64,000 nt of DNA from Desulfocapsaceae bacterium (lineage in GTDB: Bacteria; Desulfobacterota; Desulfobulbia; Desulfobulbales; Desulfocapsaceae): the NCBI GenBank assembly GCA_031292275.1, contig JARLHL010000048.1:1-64000 (forward strand), written 5' to 3'. Below, in pieces: positions 27,171 to 36,149 of this stretch (position 1 is its first letter; each line of letters opens with the position of its first letter). The position numbers and the translations under genes were made by a program. The notes under the pieces were generated by a model, which saw nothing but the letters and a program-made list of their open reading frames with translations, made no database searches and was not told the origin of the DNA.

Positions 27171-28871
27171 ATGGCTCAACGAATCACCATTGATCCGATC
27201 ACCAGGATCGAGGGTCACTTACGGGTAGACGTAGAAGTAGACGGTGGAAAGGTCACGAAGGCATGGTCTTCCGGCCAGATGTTCCGCGGTCTGGAGATCA
27301 TCCTCAAGGGCCGCGACCCGAGGGATGCATGGCATTTTGTGCAGCGTATCTGCGGTGTCTGCACAACCGTTCACGCCCTGGCCTCTGTCCGGGCGGTGGA
27401 AAACGCCCTGGGCCTGGTCATCCCGACCAACGCCCAGTACATCCGGAATATGATCCAGTCCATCCATGCCCTGCATGATCATATCGTCCATTTCTATGCC
27501 CTGTCTGCCCTTGACTGGGTTGATGTTGTCTCCGCCCTCAAGGCCGACCCGGTAGCCACCCAGAAGCTGGCGGAGACCCTTTCCGACTGGCCGGGGAACA
27601 GCGCCAAGCGTTTTGCCGCGGTAAAGGATAAACTCAAGGCCCTGGTTGACAGCGGCCAGCTCGGCCCCTTCGCCAACGCCTACTGGGGTCACTCTGCAAT
27701 GAAGCTTCCGCCCGAGGCCAACCTGATGGCGGTTTCCCATTATCTGGAGGCCCTTGATTACCAGCGCAAGGCCACGCAGGCACTGGCAATCATCTCCGGC
27801 AAGAACCCGCACGTGCAGAACCTCTCGGTCGGCGGCGTCACCTGTGCTATTAATCCGGACAATGATTCGACTCTGAACATGGAGCGTCTCTACTTCGTCA
27901 AGCAGCTGGTTGAAGAGGTTCGCGGTTTCATTCAGCAGGTCTATCTCTCCGATGTCGTCGCCGTCGGCGCCCTGTACAAAGACTGGCTCCCCTATGGCGC
28001 AGGCGTGACCAACTATCTGGCGGCACCGGATATGTTCCTGAACAAGGAGGGCACCGCCTTCGATCTGCCCGGCGGAACCATCATGGGCGGAGATTTGAAG
28101 ACCGTTAAGCCTATCTCAAGCCTCAATGACAAATATTTTCAGGAGAACGTGCAGGAATCCATCGCCCGCGCCTGGTATGACGGTGACTGGTCCAAGCATC
28201 CCTATGAGGAAGACACCGTACCGAAGTTCACCGAGTTCAAAGATGATGGCCGCTACACATGGTTGAAGGCCCCCCGTTTCCAGGGCAAACCGATGCAGGT
28301 AGGTCCTCTGGCCCAGATGATGGTCGGCTACGCGCTTGGCCATGAGCAGATCGTCAAGAATGTCGACGCGGCCCTGGCCCGCATCAGCGCCGTAGCCGGT
28401 GTCAAGGTCGGCCCCGAGATCCTGCACTCCACCATCGGTCGCCACGCCGCCCGCGCGGTACGCGCCTCCATGATGGCAGACCTGGCCCTGAAGCATTGGG
28501 GTCTTCTTGTCGAAAACATCGGCAAAGGCGATCTGGAGATCTTCAATCCGCCCACCTTCCCGAAAGGCGAGCAGCGCGGCGTCGGTGTGCATGAGGCCCC
28601 CCGCGGACTGCTTTCCCCCGGGATCGTCATCCAGGACGGCAAGATCAAGAACTATCAGTGCGTTGTTCCATCTACCTGGAATGCAGGGCCGCGGGATGCA
28701 AAGGACCAGCTCGGACCGTACGAGGCCTCCCTCATGGGCAACCCCATTGCCGATGCGGAAAAACCTCTGGAAGTGCTGCGGACCATCCATTCTTTCGACC
28801 CATGTATCGCTTGCGCCGTCCATATGTTGGATCCGGAAGGGAAGGAAACAGTTAAGGTGAAGGCCCTGTAA
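27171..28871 (+). CDS. [NiFe] hydrogenase large (catalytic) subunit
   Basis: A 566-residue catalytic subunit. The nickel-iron ligands are C61 and C64 (RICGVCT) and C545 and C548 (DPCIAC). The precursor ends ACAVH followed by 15 residues that the maturation protease at 34445 should remove after H551. N-terminal ITIDPITRIEGHLRV is conserved. The start is 27171 with GGAGG seven bases upstream; an ATG 15 bases earlier overlaps that ribosome site. It is exported folded with the small subunit, which alone carries the Tat signal. Confidence 0.96.
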   Translation: MAQRITIDPITRIEGHLRVDVEVDGGKVTKAWSSGQMFRGLEIILKGRDPRDAWHFVQRICGVCTTVHALASVRAVENALGLVIPTNAQYIRNMIQSIHALHDHIVHFYALSALDWVDVVSALKADPVATQKLAETLSDWPGNSAKRFAAVKDKLKALVDSGQLGPFANAYWGHSAMKLPPEANLMAVSHYLEALDYQRKATQALAIISGKNPHVQNLSVGGVTCAINPDNDSTLNMERLYFVKQLVEEVRGFIQQVYLSDVVAVGALYKDWLPYGAGVTNYLAAPDMFLNKEGTAFDLPGGTIMGGDLKTVKPISSLNDKYFQENVQESIARAWYDGDWSKHPYEEDTVPKFTEFKDDGRYTWLKAPRFQGKPMQVGPLAQMMVGYALGHEQIVKNVDAALARISAVAGVKVGPEILHSTIGRHAARAVRASMMADLALKHWGLLVENIGKGDLEIFNPPTFPKGEQRGVGVHEAPRGLLSPGIVIQDGKIKNYQCVVPSTWNAGPRDAKDQLGPYEASLMGNPIADAEKPLEVLRTIHSFDPCIACAVHMLDPEGKETVKVKAL

Positions 28872-28930
28872 AAAATGGCTCCATACTCAACCGACTCTTT
28901 TTCTTTCGGTGATACCGCTAGGAGGTTACT

Positions 28931-29575
28931 ATGACGTACGAAAAACAAAAATGCTGGAGCATCCTGCTCCGCCTCTATCATTGGAGCTTCGCCCTCTCCA
29001 TCGTTTTTCTGGTGGCAACGGGCATCTATATCAACTTTCCCTGGTCAAATACCCTGCAGTTGGGAACAGGATCCTTTCCTGTGGCCTGGGTTCGCTATGT
29101 CCACTTTGTCGCCGGCTATGTCTTTACGGCGGCTGTGCTGGCAAGGATCTTTTTGTATATCTTCGGCAATGCTCAGGAGAGAATCACGGACTGCCTCCCG
29201 ATATCGGGCCGCAACATCAGGAACCTGATAAAGACCCTGCTCCAGTACAGCTATATCAGCGATGAGCATGATGAACGGCTTGGGCATAATGTGCTGGCCG
29301 GCTGCACCTACATCATCACCATCATCGCCGCGGTCTTCCAGCTGGTCAGCGGCTTCTTCATGCTCTTTCCCGAGGCACACATCTGGCAGAGCTGGGGAGT
29401 GACCCTCTTCGGCAACCAGCAGGAAGCCCGCTTCATTCATCATCTGCTGATGTGGTGGTTTTTGATCTTTGCCGTGATCCATATCTACCTGGTTATCTGG
29501 AACGACGTAAATGGTCCGGAGGGACTTGTCTCCTCGATTTTCACAGGTGACAAATTCAAGCACAAAAAGGCATGA
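28931..29575 (+). CDS. Ni/Fe-hydrogenase b-type cytochrome subunit
   Basis: A 214-residue membrane protein of the HyaC/HupC family with four membrane helices. Candidate heme ligands include H17 (LYHWS), H58 (VRYVHFVAG) and histidines in RFIHHLLMWW and AVIHIYLV. It transfers electrons from the small subunit to the quinone pool. AGGAGG precedes the start. Its stop overlaps the hypF start by 4 nt (ATGA), so it is the last structural gene before the maturation set. Confidence 0.92.
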   Translation: MTYEKQKCWSILLRLYHWSFALSIVFLVATGIYINFPWSNTLQLGTGSFPVAWVRYVHFVAGYVFTAAVLARIFLYIFGNAQERITDCLPISGRNIRNLIKTLLQYSYISDEHDERLGHNVLAGCTYIITIIAAVFQLVSGFFMLFPEAHIWQSWGVTLFGNQQEARFIHHLLMWWFLIFAVIHIYLVIWNDVNGPEGLVSSIFTGDKFKHKKA

Positions 29576-31923
29576 TAGCAGAGGGAGTGGAGATCCTGGT
29601 CCATGGTATTGTCCAGGGTGTGGGTTTTCGCCCCTTTGTCTATAATCTTGCCACCCGCCTGAAGATCTCCGGCACTGTCAGTAACTCCAGTGCCGGAGTT
29701 TTAATCCGAGCCGCTTCCTCCAAAGAGCGGCTCGCATCCTTTCTCACGCTGCTGCGCCAGGATGCCCCGCCCCTGGCCCGGATTTTTTCCATCGAGGAGC
29801 GCCCGCTCGGCTCCGACCTGCCGGAAGGCGGCTTCCGCATCCTGGAAAGCGTTGCGGGAGAAAAGGCCAACACCGGAATTCCGCCGGATATCGCCGTCTG
29901 CGACGAATGTCTGGCCGAACTGCTGGCACCCGATGACCGCCGCGCCGGCTACCCCTTTATCAATTGCACCAACTGCGGCCCCAGGTTCACCATCGTCGAG
30001 ACCATCCCCTATGACCGGCCCAAGACCTCGATGAAGGTCTTCCCGATGTGTGCCGCCTGCTCTGCAGAGTATCACGACCCCGCCAACCGGCGTTTCCATG
30101 CCCAGCCCAACGCCTGCCCCGACTGCGGGCCGCACCTGAGCTGGCACGACTCTACCGGCAGCCCGATTGCAGGCGTTGATCCGGTGGCGGCTGCAAGCAT
30201 GGCCCTCAATGCCGGCGCGGTGGTGGCCGTCCGCGGCCTGGGCGGCTTTCACCTGGCGGTGAACGCCTGCTCCCAAACGGCTGTGCAGCGCCTGCGCGAC
30301 CGCAAGGGCCGAAAGGCAAAGCCCCTGGCCATCATGGTGGCCGATATGGCTGCAGCGGCACTGTTCGCCGAAGTCTCGGAAGACGAAGAGAAGATCCTGC
30401 TCAGTCCCGAGCACCCCATCGTCCTGCTCCGTAAGCATGAAGATTCGGCCCTGGCCTCGAATCTTGCCCCGGGTGTCGGCGACATCGGCGTCATGCTGCC
30501 CTATACGCCCCTGCATCATCTGTTCTTCCAGGATCCCCATTGCCCTGCGGCCCTGGTCATGACCAGCGGCAATGCCAGCGGAGCGCCCATCTGCACCGGC
30601 AATGAGGACGCCATCCGCCGTCTTGGGCCCATCGCCGATTTCTTTCTCCTGCATAACAGGGAGATCATTACCCGTATCGATGATTCCGTGGTCAGGGTCA
30701 GCAGCCGGGGGCCTCGCCTGTACCGCCGGGCCAGGGGTTATGTCCCGGCCCCTATCCAGTTGTCCTGTTCATTACCCCAGATAATCGGCTGTGGCAGCGG
30801 GATGAAGAGCACCTTCAGCCTGGCCCGGGGAAGACTTTGCTATCCCAGCCAGCATATCGGCGATCTCTTTAATTTGGAATCCTTTGACTTCTATACCGAA
30901 TCGGTGGAGCACCTGAAAAAGGTCTTCGAGATCGAACCGCTCATCGCCGCCTGCGACCTGCACCCAGACTATATGAGCAGCCGCTACGCGGCGGAACTTG
31001 GCCTGCCCCTCTACCCGGTCCAGCACCACCATGCCCATGCAGCAGCGGTCATGGCCGAGCACGGCCTGGCCGGCCCGGTGCTGGCCGTTATCCTCGACGG
31101 CACCGGCGCAGGCCCCGACGGCACCATCTGGGGCGGGGAATTTCTGCTGGCCGACCTGCTCGGCTTCCAGCGCCGCGGTCATTTTGAGCGCCTGCCCCTG
31201 CCCGGCGGCGACGCCGCAGCCCAGGAACCCTGGCGGATGGGGTGTTCGGCCCTTTTTCAGGCCCTCGGGCCCGAGGCCCTCACCGGCAAATACCTGCCGC
31301 CGGGCCTTGCCGCCATTGCCCCCGAAAGGCGGACGATCATCGCCGAGATGCTGGCCAGGGGCTTCAACAGCCCCCTCACCTCCAGCTGCGGCAGGCTCTT
31401 CGACGCCGCGTCCGCCCTGCTCGGCATCCGGCTGACTGCCAGCTACGAAGGACAGGCGGCCATGGAGCTTGAGGCTCTGGCGTCCCGGGCCGCCGGCAGA
31501 AGCTGGAAGGCAGGGTTGGATGCGACGCTTGCCGCAGCTCCGGCCGCCGAGCTTTCCTCTAAGGACGGAATATACACTCTGGCCACCACCCGCCTGATCA
31601 GGATGGTGGTCGATGCCCTTTTTCAGGGGCAGAACACGGCAATGACAGCACTCCGCTTTCATTTCGAACTGATCAGCAGTATAGTATCAATTATCCAGCG
31701 GCTCTCTGCCGAGACCGGCGTCCGGGAGGTGGTCCTCTCCGGCGGCTGTCTGCAGAACAGCCTCCTGCTGGAGGGTCTTTTTCATGCCTTGGCCGGGCAG
31801 GATCTCCGCCTCTTCACTGGAAAAGCCATTCCGGTTAATGACGGCGGGGTCTCTGTCGGCCAGGCAATTATTGGAGGTATGCAACATGTGTCTCGCCATC
31901 CCCATGCGGGTAACGAAAATTGA
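29572..31923 (+). CDS. hypF: Carbamoyltransferase HypF
   Basis: A 783-residue protein with an acylphosphatase domain (about 5-90, GIVQGVGFRPFVYNL), two zinc-finger pairs (CDECLAEL, CTNCGPRF, CAACSAEYHDP, CPDCGPH), a YrdC-like domain (KPLAIMV, TSGNASGAPI) and a Kae1-like domain with HHHAHAAAVMAEH. It activates carbamoyl phosphate and passes the carbamoyl group to HypE for the cyanide ligands of the NiFe site. Full-length and complete. The hypC start lies inside its last 38 bases. Confidence 0.95.
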   Translation: MIAEGVEILVHGIVQGVGFRPFVYNLATRLKISGTVSNSSAGVLIRAASSKERLASFLTLLRQDAPPLARIFSIEERPLGSDLPEGGFRILESVAGEKANTGIPPDIAVCDECLAELLAPDDRRAGYPFINCTNCGPRFTIVETIPYDRPKTSMKVFPMCAACSAEYHDPANRRFHAQPNACPDCGPHLSWHDSTGSPIAGVDPVAAASMALNAGAVVAVRGLGGFHLAVNACSQTAVQRLRDRKGRKAKPLAIMVADMAAAALFAEVSEDEEKILLSPEHPIVLLRKHEDSALASNLAPGVGDIGVMLPYTPLHHLFFQDPHCPAALVMTSGNASGAPICTGNEDAIRRLGPIADFFLLHNREIITRIDDSVVRVSSRGPRLYRRARGYVPAPIQLSCSLPQIIGCGSGMKSTFSLARGRLCYPSQHIGDLFNLESFDFYTESVEHLKKVFEIEPLIAACDLHPDYMSSRYAAELGLPLYPVQHHHAHAAAVMAEHGLAGPVLAVILDGTGAGPDGTIWGGEFLLADLLGFQRRGHFERLPLPGGDAAAQEPWRMGCSALFQALGPEALTGKYLPPGLAAIAPERRTIIAEMLARGFNSPLTSSCGRLFDAASALLGIRLTASYEGQAAMELEALASRAAGRSWKAGLDATLAAAPAAELSSKDGIYTLATTRLIRMVVDALFQGQNTAMTALRFHFELISSIVSIIQRLSAETGVREVVLSGGCLQNSLLLEGLFHALAGQDLRLFTGKAIPVNDGGVSVGQAIIGGMQHVSRHPHAGNEN

Positions 31924-32149
31924 AGGAAATCCCGATGACTTCTCAACGAGTCAGATCGCCACGGTCGACGCCGACGGCATCAGCAGGGACATCCGCCTGG
32001 ATGTGGTCGACCACTGGCCAGAGCTTGGAGATTATGTCATCGTCCATGCGGGCTTTGCCATTCACACGCTGGAGGCGGCCGAGGCCGAGGCCAATATCCG
32101 CCTGCTCAGGGAACTGGCAGCCGGGATGCCGGAAGAACTGCTGAAATAA
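31886..32149 (+). CDS. hypC: Hydrogenase assembly chaperone HypC
   Basis: An 87-residue HypC with the essential N-terminal MCLAIPMRV, whose cysteine (C2) holds the Fe(CN)2CO unit with HypD. The start is 31886, with GGAGGT eight bases upstream, inside the end of hypF; earlier codons in the frame belong to hypF in another reading frame. It is followed by hypD after 13 nt. Confidence 0.94.
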   Translation: MCLAIPMRVTKIEGNPDDFSTSQIATVDADGISRDIRLDVVDHWPELGDYVIVHAGFAIHTLEAAEAEANIRLLRELAAGMPEELLK

Positions 32150-32162
32150 GAGGAGTCCTCCG

Positions 32163-33248
32163 ATGAAATATCTCGACGAATTCCGGGAGAAGGGCCTGGC
32201 CATGCCGCTGGTGGCCGAACTCAGGCGCTCCGTCACCCGCCCGCTCAGGGTTATGGAGATCTGCGGTTCCCATACCATGGCCATCTTCCGCAACGGCCTC
32301 AGGTCGATCCTGCCCGAGGGATTCACCCTGCTCTCCGGCCCCGGCTGCCCGGTCTGCGTGACCTCCGCATCCCATATGGACGCCTTTATCTCCATGGCCG
32401 AGCGGCCGGGAGTCAGGGTCGCCATCTTCGGCGATCTCTTCCGGGTCCCCGGCAGCAACGGCTCCCTGGCCAACGCCAGCTCCCGGGGCGCCAAGGTCGA
32501 TATCGTCTATTCGTCCATGGATGCCCTCGAGCTTGCCGTCCGCAATCCTGACGACCTCATCGTTTTTCTGGGTGTCGGCTTTGAGACCACTACCCCGGGG
32601 ATTGCCGCCACCATCCTCGCGGCAAAAAACAGAAATATTAAAAATTTCACAGTCTTCTCAACCCAGAAGACCATGCCGCCGCCGCTCATCGCCCTGCTCA
32701 ACGATCCGGGGCTGAAAATCGACGGGCTCCTCTGTCCGGGCCATGTCTCCAGCATCATCGGCGCCGGGGCCTATCAGCCTTTGGCCGACAAATACCACCT
32801 CGCCTGCGTGGTGGCCGGCTTCGAGACCACGGATCTGCTCAACGGCCTCATCCTGCTGGCCCGCCAGGTCGGAGAAGGGGTGGCAAAGGTTGAAAACACC
32901 TACCAGCGGGTCGTCAACTGGGAGGGCAACCTCCGGGCCGCCAGGATGGTGGATGAGATCTTCGAGCCCACCGATATGGAATGGCGGGGCCTGGGCAATA
33001 TCGCCGGCAGCGGGCTTGCCATCAGGCCGCAATATGCCGATTTTGACGCGGTGGCGCGGCTTGACATTGTCCTGCCCCGGGCCACCGAGGCCAAAGGCTG
33101 CCGCTGCGGGGAGATCCTGAAGGGGATGAGCATCCCCACCCAGTGTCCGCTCTTCAACACCCGCTGCACGCCGCAAAACCCCATTGGACCGTGCATGGTC
33201 TCCAGCGAAGGGACCTGCGCCGCCTACTATAAGTACGGAATCGACTAG
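32163..33248 (+). CDS. hypD: Hydrogenase formation protein HypD
   Basis: A 361-residue Fe-S protein. Conserved motifs are EICGSHTMAIFRNGLR, GPGCPVCVT and GVGFETTTP, and the C-terminal cluster cysteines in GCRCGEILKG, QCPLFNTRC and IGPCMVSSEGTCAAYY. It scaffolds assembly of the Fe(CN)2CO centre with HypC. AGGAG lies seven bases before the start. It is followed by 42 nt and then repeat copy C before hypE. Confidence 0.95.
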   Translation: MKYLDEFREKGLAMPLVAELRRSVTRPLRVMEICGSHTMAIFRNGLRSILPEGFTLLSGPGCPVCVTSASHMDAFISMAERPGVRVAIFGDLFRVPGSNGSLANASSRGAKVDIVYSSMDALELAVRNPDDLIVFLGVGFETTTPGIAATILAAKNRNIKNFTVFSTQKTMPPPLIALLNDPGLKIDGLLCPGHVSSIIGAGAYQPLADKYHLACVVAGFETTDLLNGLILLARQVGEGVAKVENTYQRVVNWEGNLRAARMVDEIFEPTDMEWRGLGNIAGSGLAIRPQYADFDAVARLDIVLPRATEAKGCRCGEILKGMSIPTQCPLFNTRCTPQNPIGPCMVSSEGTCAAYYKYGID

Positions 33249-33290
33249 CAAGCGCCCTCTTCCGCCAGCGGCAGAGGGATTTTTCCAATC

Positions 33291-33393
33291 AACCGGCTTG
33301 GCTGGACCAGACTGGCCGGCCACAACAAAACATGAAAGCGCTTCACTCCGGCACGGCAAGGCTGTTGCTTCCGGAAAGCGTTCATATAAAAGG
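33291..33393 (+). repeat. 103-nt intergenic repeat, copy C (hypD-hypE gap)
   Basis: The most diverged copy, yet exactly 103 nt and alignable without gaps to copies A and B. It keeps CAACAAAACATGAAAGC in the middle and CATATAAAAGG at the end. The hairpin arms read ATGAA plus CGCTT against AAGCG plus TTCAT, different bases from copies A and B but still paired. The AAAAGGG end serves as the hypE ribosome site. Confidence 0.8.
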
Positions 33394-33399
33394 GCAACA

Positions 33400-34413
33400 A
33401 TGTCTGAAAAAACAATCCTTCTCGATCACGGCAGCGGTGGCCTTGCCAGCCAGGAGCTGATCGCCGATCTCTTTCTGAAGCATCTGGACAACCCGATCCT
33501 CCGCAGCCTGGAAGACAGCGCCATCATCGATAACCAGCCGGGCAGACTGGCTTTTACCACCGACAGCTATGTGGTCGACCCGATTTTTTTCCCCGGCGGC
33601 GATATCGGCAAGCTGGCAGTGCACGGCACCATCAATGACCTGGCCATGCGCGGCGCCAGACCCCTGTGCCTGAGCCTGGGGCTGATTTTAGAGGAGGGCC
33701 TGGACCTGGACGACCTAGAGAGGATCATCATCTCCATCGCCTGCGCCTGCAGGGAGAGCGGCGTGCCCATCGTCGCCGGCGACACCAAGGTGGTTCCCCG
33801 GGGTAAAGGGGACAAGATCTTCATCAACACTTCGGGCATCGGCATCGTCCCCGACGGCATCGATATCTCGTCCAAAAACGCCAGGGCAGGCGATGTGATC
33901 ATCCTCTCCGGCACCATGGGCGATCACGGCATCACCATCATGACCCGGCGGGCCGGCATCTCCATGCAGGGAAAGCTTGAAAGCGACACCATGCCCCTGC
34001 ACGGTCTGGTCCGGCAGCTGCTCAGCCAGATCCCCAACGGCATCCACACCCTGCGCGATCCAACCAGAGGCGGAGTCGCCACTTCCCTCAACGAGATCGC
34101 GGCCAACAGCGGGCTTGCCATCAGTATGGAGGAAGAGGCCCTGCCCATCCGGCCCGAAGTCCGCGCCGCCTGTGAAATTCTGGGGCTTGAGCCGCTCTAC
34201 CTGGCCAACGAGGGAAAATGCCTGGCTGTCGTCAGCCCGGAGCTGGCCCAGCAGGCTCTTTCAATCATGCGCTCCTGTCCGGAAGGCCGGGATGCTGCAA
34301 TCATCGGCAGGCTGACTGCCGGCAAACCCGGACGGGTGGTGATCAATACGCCGGTTGGAGGCTCACGGGTCGTGACTCCGCTCCACGGCGAGCCCCTGCC
34401 CAGAATCTGTTGA
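33400..34413 (+). CDS. hypE: Hydrogenase expression/formation protein HypE
   Basis: A 337-residue PurM-like ATPase. N-terminal LLDHGSGGLASQELI, LAFTTDSYVVDP and IAVVGTINDLAMRGA-like VHGTINDLAMRGA are conserved, and the chain ends PRIC, the cysteine that is carbamoylated by HypF and dehydrated to thiocyanate. The start at 33400 (MSEKTILLDHG) follows AAAAGGG from the repeat; the longer frame through the repeat is not coding. Its separation from hypD by 151 nt is due to the inserted repeat. Confidence 0.95.
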   Translation: MSEKTILLDHGSGGLASQELIADLFLKHLDNPILRSLEDSAIIDNQPGRLAFTTDSYVVDPIFFPGGDIGKLAVHGTINDLAMRGARPLCLSLGLILEEGLDLDDLERIIISIACACRESGVPIVAGDTKVVPRGKGDKIFINTSGIGIVPDGIDISSKNARAGDVIILSGTMGDHGITIMTRRAGISMQGKLESDTMPLHGLVRQLLSQIPNGIHTLRDPTRGGVATSLNEIAANSGLAISMEEEALPIRPEVRAACEILGLEPLYLANEGKCLAVVSPELAQQALSIMRSCPEGRDAAIIGRLTAGKPGRVVINTPVGGSRVVTPLHGEPLPRIC

Positions 34414-34444
34414 AATCCACCTCTACCACGGTTTCGTACCTCTC

Positions 34445-34978
34445 ATGGAAAAAACGCAAAAAAAGATCGGCATCATCGGCATCGGCAACCTGATCCTCAG
34501 CGATGAGGGCTTCGGCATCCACACCCTGCACTATCTGGAACAGAACTATATCTTCCCCGAAAACGTGATCCTGCAGGATGCGGGCACAGCAGGCATCTAC
34601 ATGTCGCCCTTTCTGGAGGCCTGCGACCCCATCTTCGTCATCGATGTGGTCGACCTGAAAGATGAACCCGGGTCTTTTCATTTCTATACGATGGAGGATG
34701 TAGGCGCCCGGAATTTCCAGACCAAGATGTCCCCCCATCAGCTGGGGCTCCTGGAGATTGTCGAGATCTGCCGCCTGCGGGACGCCGCCCCGGAGCATAT
34801 CGAGTTTTACTGCGTCGTTCCCCAGGCCCTGGACACCGGCATGGAACTATCGGCTCTGGTCGCACCCAGGGTCATTGAGGTGGCTGATAAGATCGTTAAA
34901 CGTTTACAGGAATCAGGTGTTTCCGTACAGAAGCGAGAGACACCGGTGGAAAAAAGGAATACCCTCTATCATGCATGA
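34445..34978 (+). CDS. Hydrogenase maturation protease (HyaD/HupD/HybD family)
   Basis: A 177-residue endopeptidase with the family opening GIIGIGNLILSDEGFGIHTL, including the nickel-sensing Asp/Glu in SDEG and a later Asp in VIDVVDLK. It removes the C-terminal tail of the large subunit after nickel insertion; the DPCIACAVH site at 28871 is its expected target. Its stop overlaps the hypA start by 8 nt. Confidence 0.9.
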   Translation: MEKTQKKIGIIGIGNLILSDEGFGIHTLHYLEQNYIFPENVILQDAGTAGIYMSPFLEACDPIFVIDVVDLKDEPGSFHFYTMEDVGARNFQTKMSPHQLGLLEIVEICRLRDAAPEHIEFYCVVPQALDTGMELSALVAPRVIEVADKIVKRLQESGVSVQKRETPVEKRNTLYHA

Positions 34979-35315
34979 AATCTCTCTGGTGCAGGCCATG
35001 CTGCAGCAGCTCTCCGATCTGGCCGCCGCCAACCGTGCGACCAAGGTGATCAAAATCACGATGAAGATCGGCCAGCAGTCCGGCGTGGTCGCCGACTCCT
35101 TCCGCTTCGGTTTTGAAGTCCTGTCGGCAAATGATGACCTGGTCCGCGGGGCCGAGCTGGCGATTATCTCTTCGCCTGCCACCTTCCGCTGCACGCAATG
35201 TGATCACACGGTAACGGCCATGGACAGACCCGACTGCTGCCCGAAATGCCAGGAGACCTTTCTAATCCCCGAAGGAGGGGATGAGCTGATCCTGCAACAG
35301 GTCGAAATGGAATAA
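34971..35315 (+). CDS. hypA: Hydrogenase nickel incorporation protein HypA
   Basis: A 114-residue HypA. MHEISL at the N-terminus provides the nickel ligand H2, and the zinc site is CTQC and CPKC. With HypB it loads nickel into the large subunit. The ATG at 34971 overlaps the protease stop, and the frame upstream is in the wrong register for the protease, so the short form is right. Confidence 0.94.
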   Translation: MHEISLVQAMLQQLSDLAAANRATKVIKITMKIGQQSGVVADSFRFGFEVLSANDDLVRGAELAIISSPATFRCTQCDHTVTAMDRPDCCPKCQETFLIPEGGDELILQQVEME

Positions 35316-35364
35316 AAAGGTAACAACTTTCAACTATTGAGCAACACAACGATAAGGAAACATT

Positions 35365-36105
35365 ATGTGCGATACCTGCGGATGCCCGTCCCCCTCGGAC
35401 CACGACCATCATACCCATGCACCTACCAAGACCGTGGATGTACATACCAGCCTGCTGGCAGCCAACGATGCCCTAGCCAAGCTCAACCGGGAACACTTCG
35501 AAGCCATGGGCGCGGTGGCCATCAACCTCATCAGCAGCCCCGGCTCGGGCAAGACCACCCTGCTTGAGCACACCATCGAGCAGCTCAAAGGCAGCATCAG
35601 GATCGGGGTCATCGAGGGAGATATCGAGACCGAACGCGATGCCGACCGGATCCGGGCCAAGGGCGTTCCCGTCATCCAGCTGACCACCGGCGGGGCCTGC
35701 CATCTTGATGCGGCCATGACCCATAAGGGCTTGCACCTGCTGGAGAAGCAGCCTGGAGGCGATGCGATCGATCTTCTCTTCATTGAAAACGTCGGCAATC
35801 TTGTCTGTCCTGCCACCTTCGATCTTGGCGAGCATAAACGAGTGGTGCTGGTCTCCGTGCCCGAGGGACCGGACAAACCGGCCAAATACCCCAAGGCCTT
35901 CACCAGCTCCAACGTCTTCCTGATAACCAAGACCGATCTGCTGCCCTATTTCGATTTTCCGGTACCGGAGGCTAAAGCCGAGGCCCTGCACCTGAACCCC
36001 AAGTTGACAGTGATGGATTTTTCTTCCAAGACCGGCGCTGGTTTTGAGGTCTGGCTCCAATATCTGCGCGATCTGGTCAAGGAGGCCAAAGCCAGGCAGG
36101 CCTGA
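35365..36105 (+). CDS. hypB: Hydrogenase nickel incorporation GTPase HypB
   Basis: A 246-residue GTPase. The N-terminal metal site CDTCGC is followed by a short histidine run (HDHHTH), the P-loop is SSPGSGKT, and IEGDIETERDADR, the metal-binding GGACHLDA, ENVGNLVCPA and ITKTDLLPY are present. It inserts nickel with HypA in a GTP-dependent step. It ends the hydrogenase locus. The terminator behind it points the other way. Confidence 0.95.
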   Translation: MCDTCGCPSPSDHDHHTHAPTKTVDVHTSLLAANDALAKLNREHFEAMGAVAINLISSPGSGKTTLLEHTIEQLKGSIRIGVIEGDIETERDADRIRAKGVPVIQLTTGGACHLDAAMTHKGLHLLEKQPGGDAIDLLFIENVGNLVCPATFDLGEHKRVVLVSVPEGPDKPAKYPKAFTSSNVFLITKTDLLPYFDFPVPEAKAEALHLNPKLTVMDFSSKTGAGFEVWLQYLRDLVKEAKARQA

Positions 36106-36134
36106 AAAAAGGGGCGGCCCCAGGGGACCGCCCC
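36105..36134 (-). terminator. Intrinsic terminator of hemC
   Basis: On the minus strand a 7-bp GC-only stem (GGGGCGG / CCGCCCC, plus strand 36111-36117 and 36128-36134) is followed by six U residues (AAAAAA at 36105-36110 on the plus strand). It stands 15 nt past the hemC stop. In the plus direction no U tract follows, so hypB is at best weakly terminated by it. Confidence 0.85.
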
Positions 36135-36149
36135 TCCCCAGATTGTCTC

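Noticed and set aside
33184-33399. N-terminal extension of HypE through the hypD-hypE gap
   Set aside because: The extension would overlap the hypD end and run through the repeat; the ATG at 33400 has its own ribosome site and gives the family length.
36105-36134. Terminator of hypB
   Set aside because: The U tract is on the minus-strand side, so the hairpin terminates hemC.
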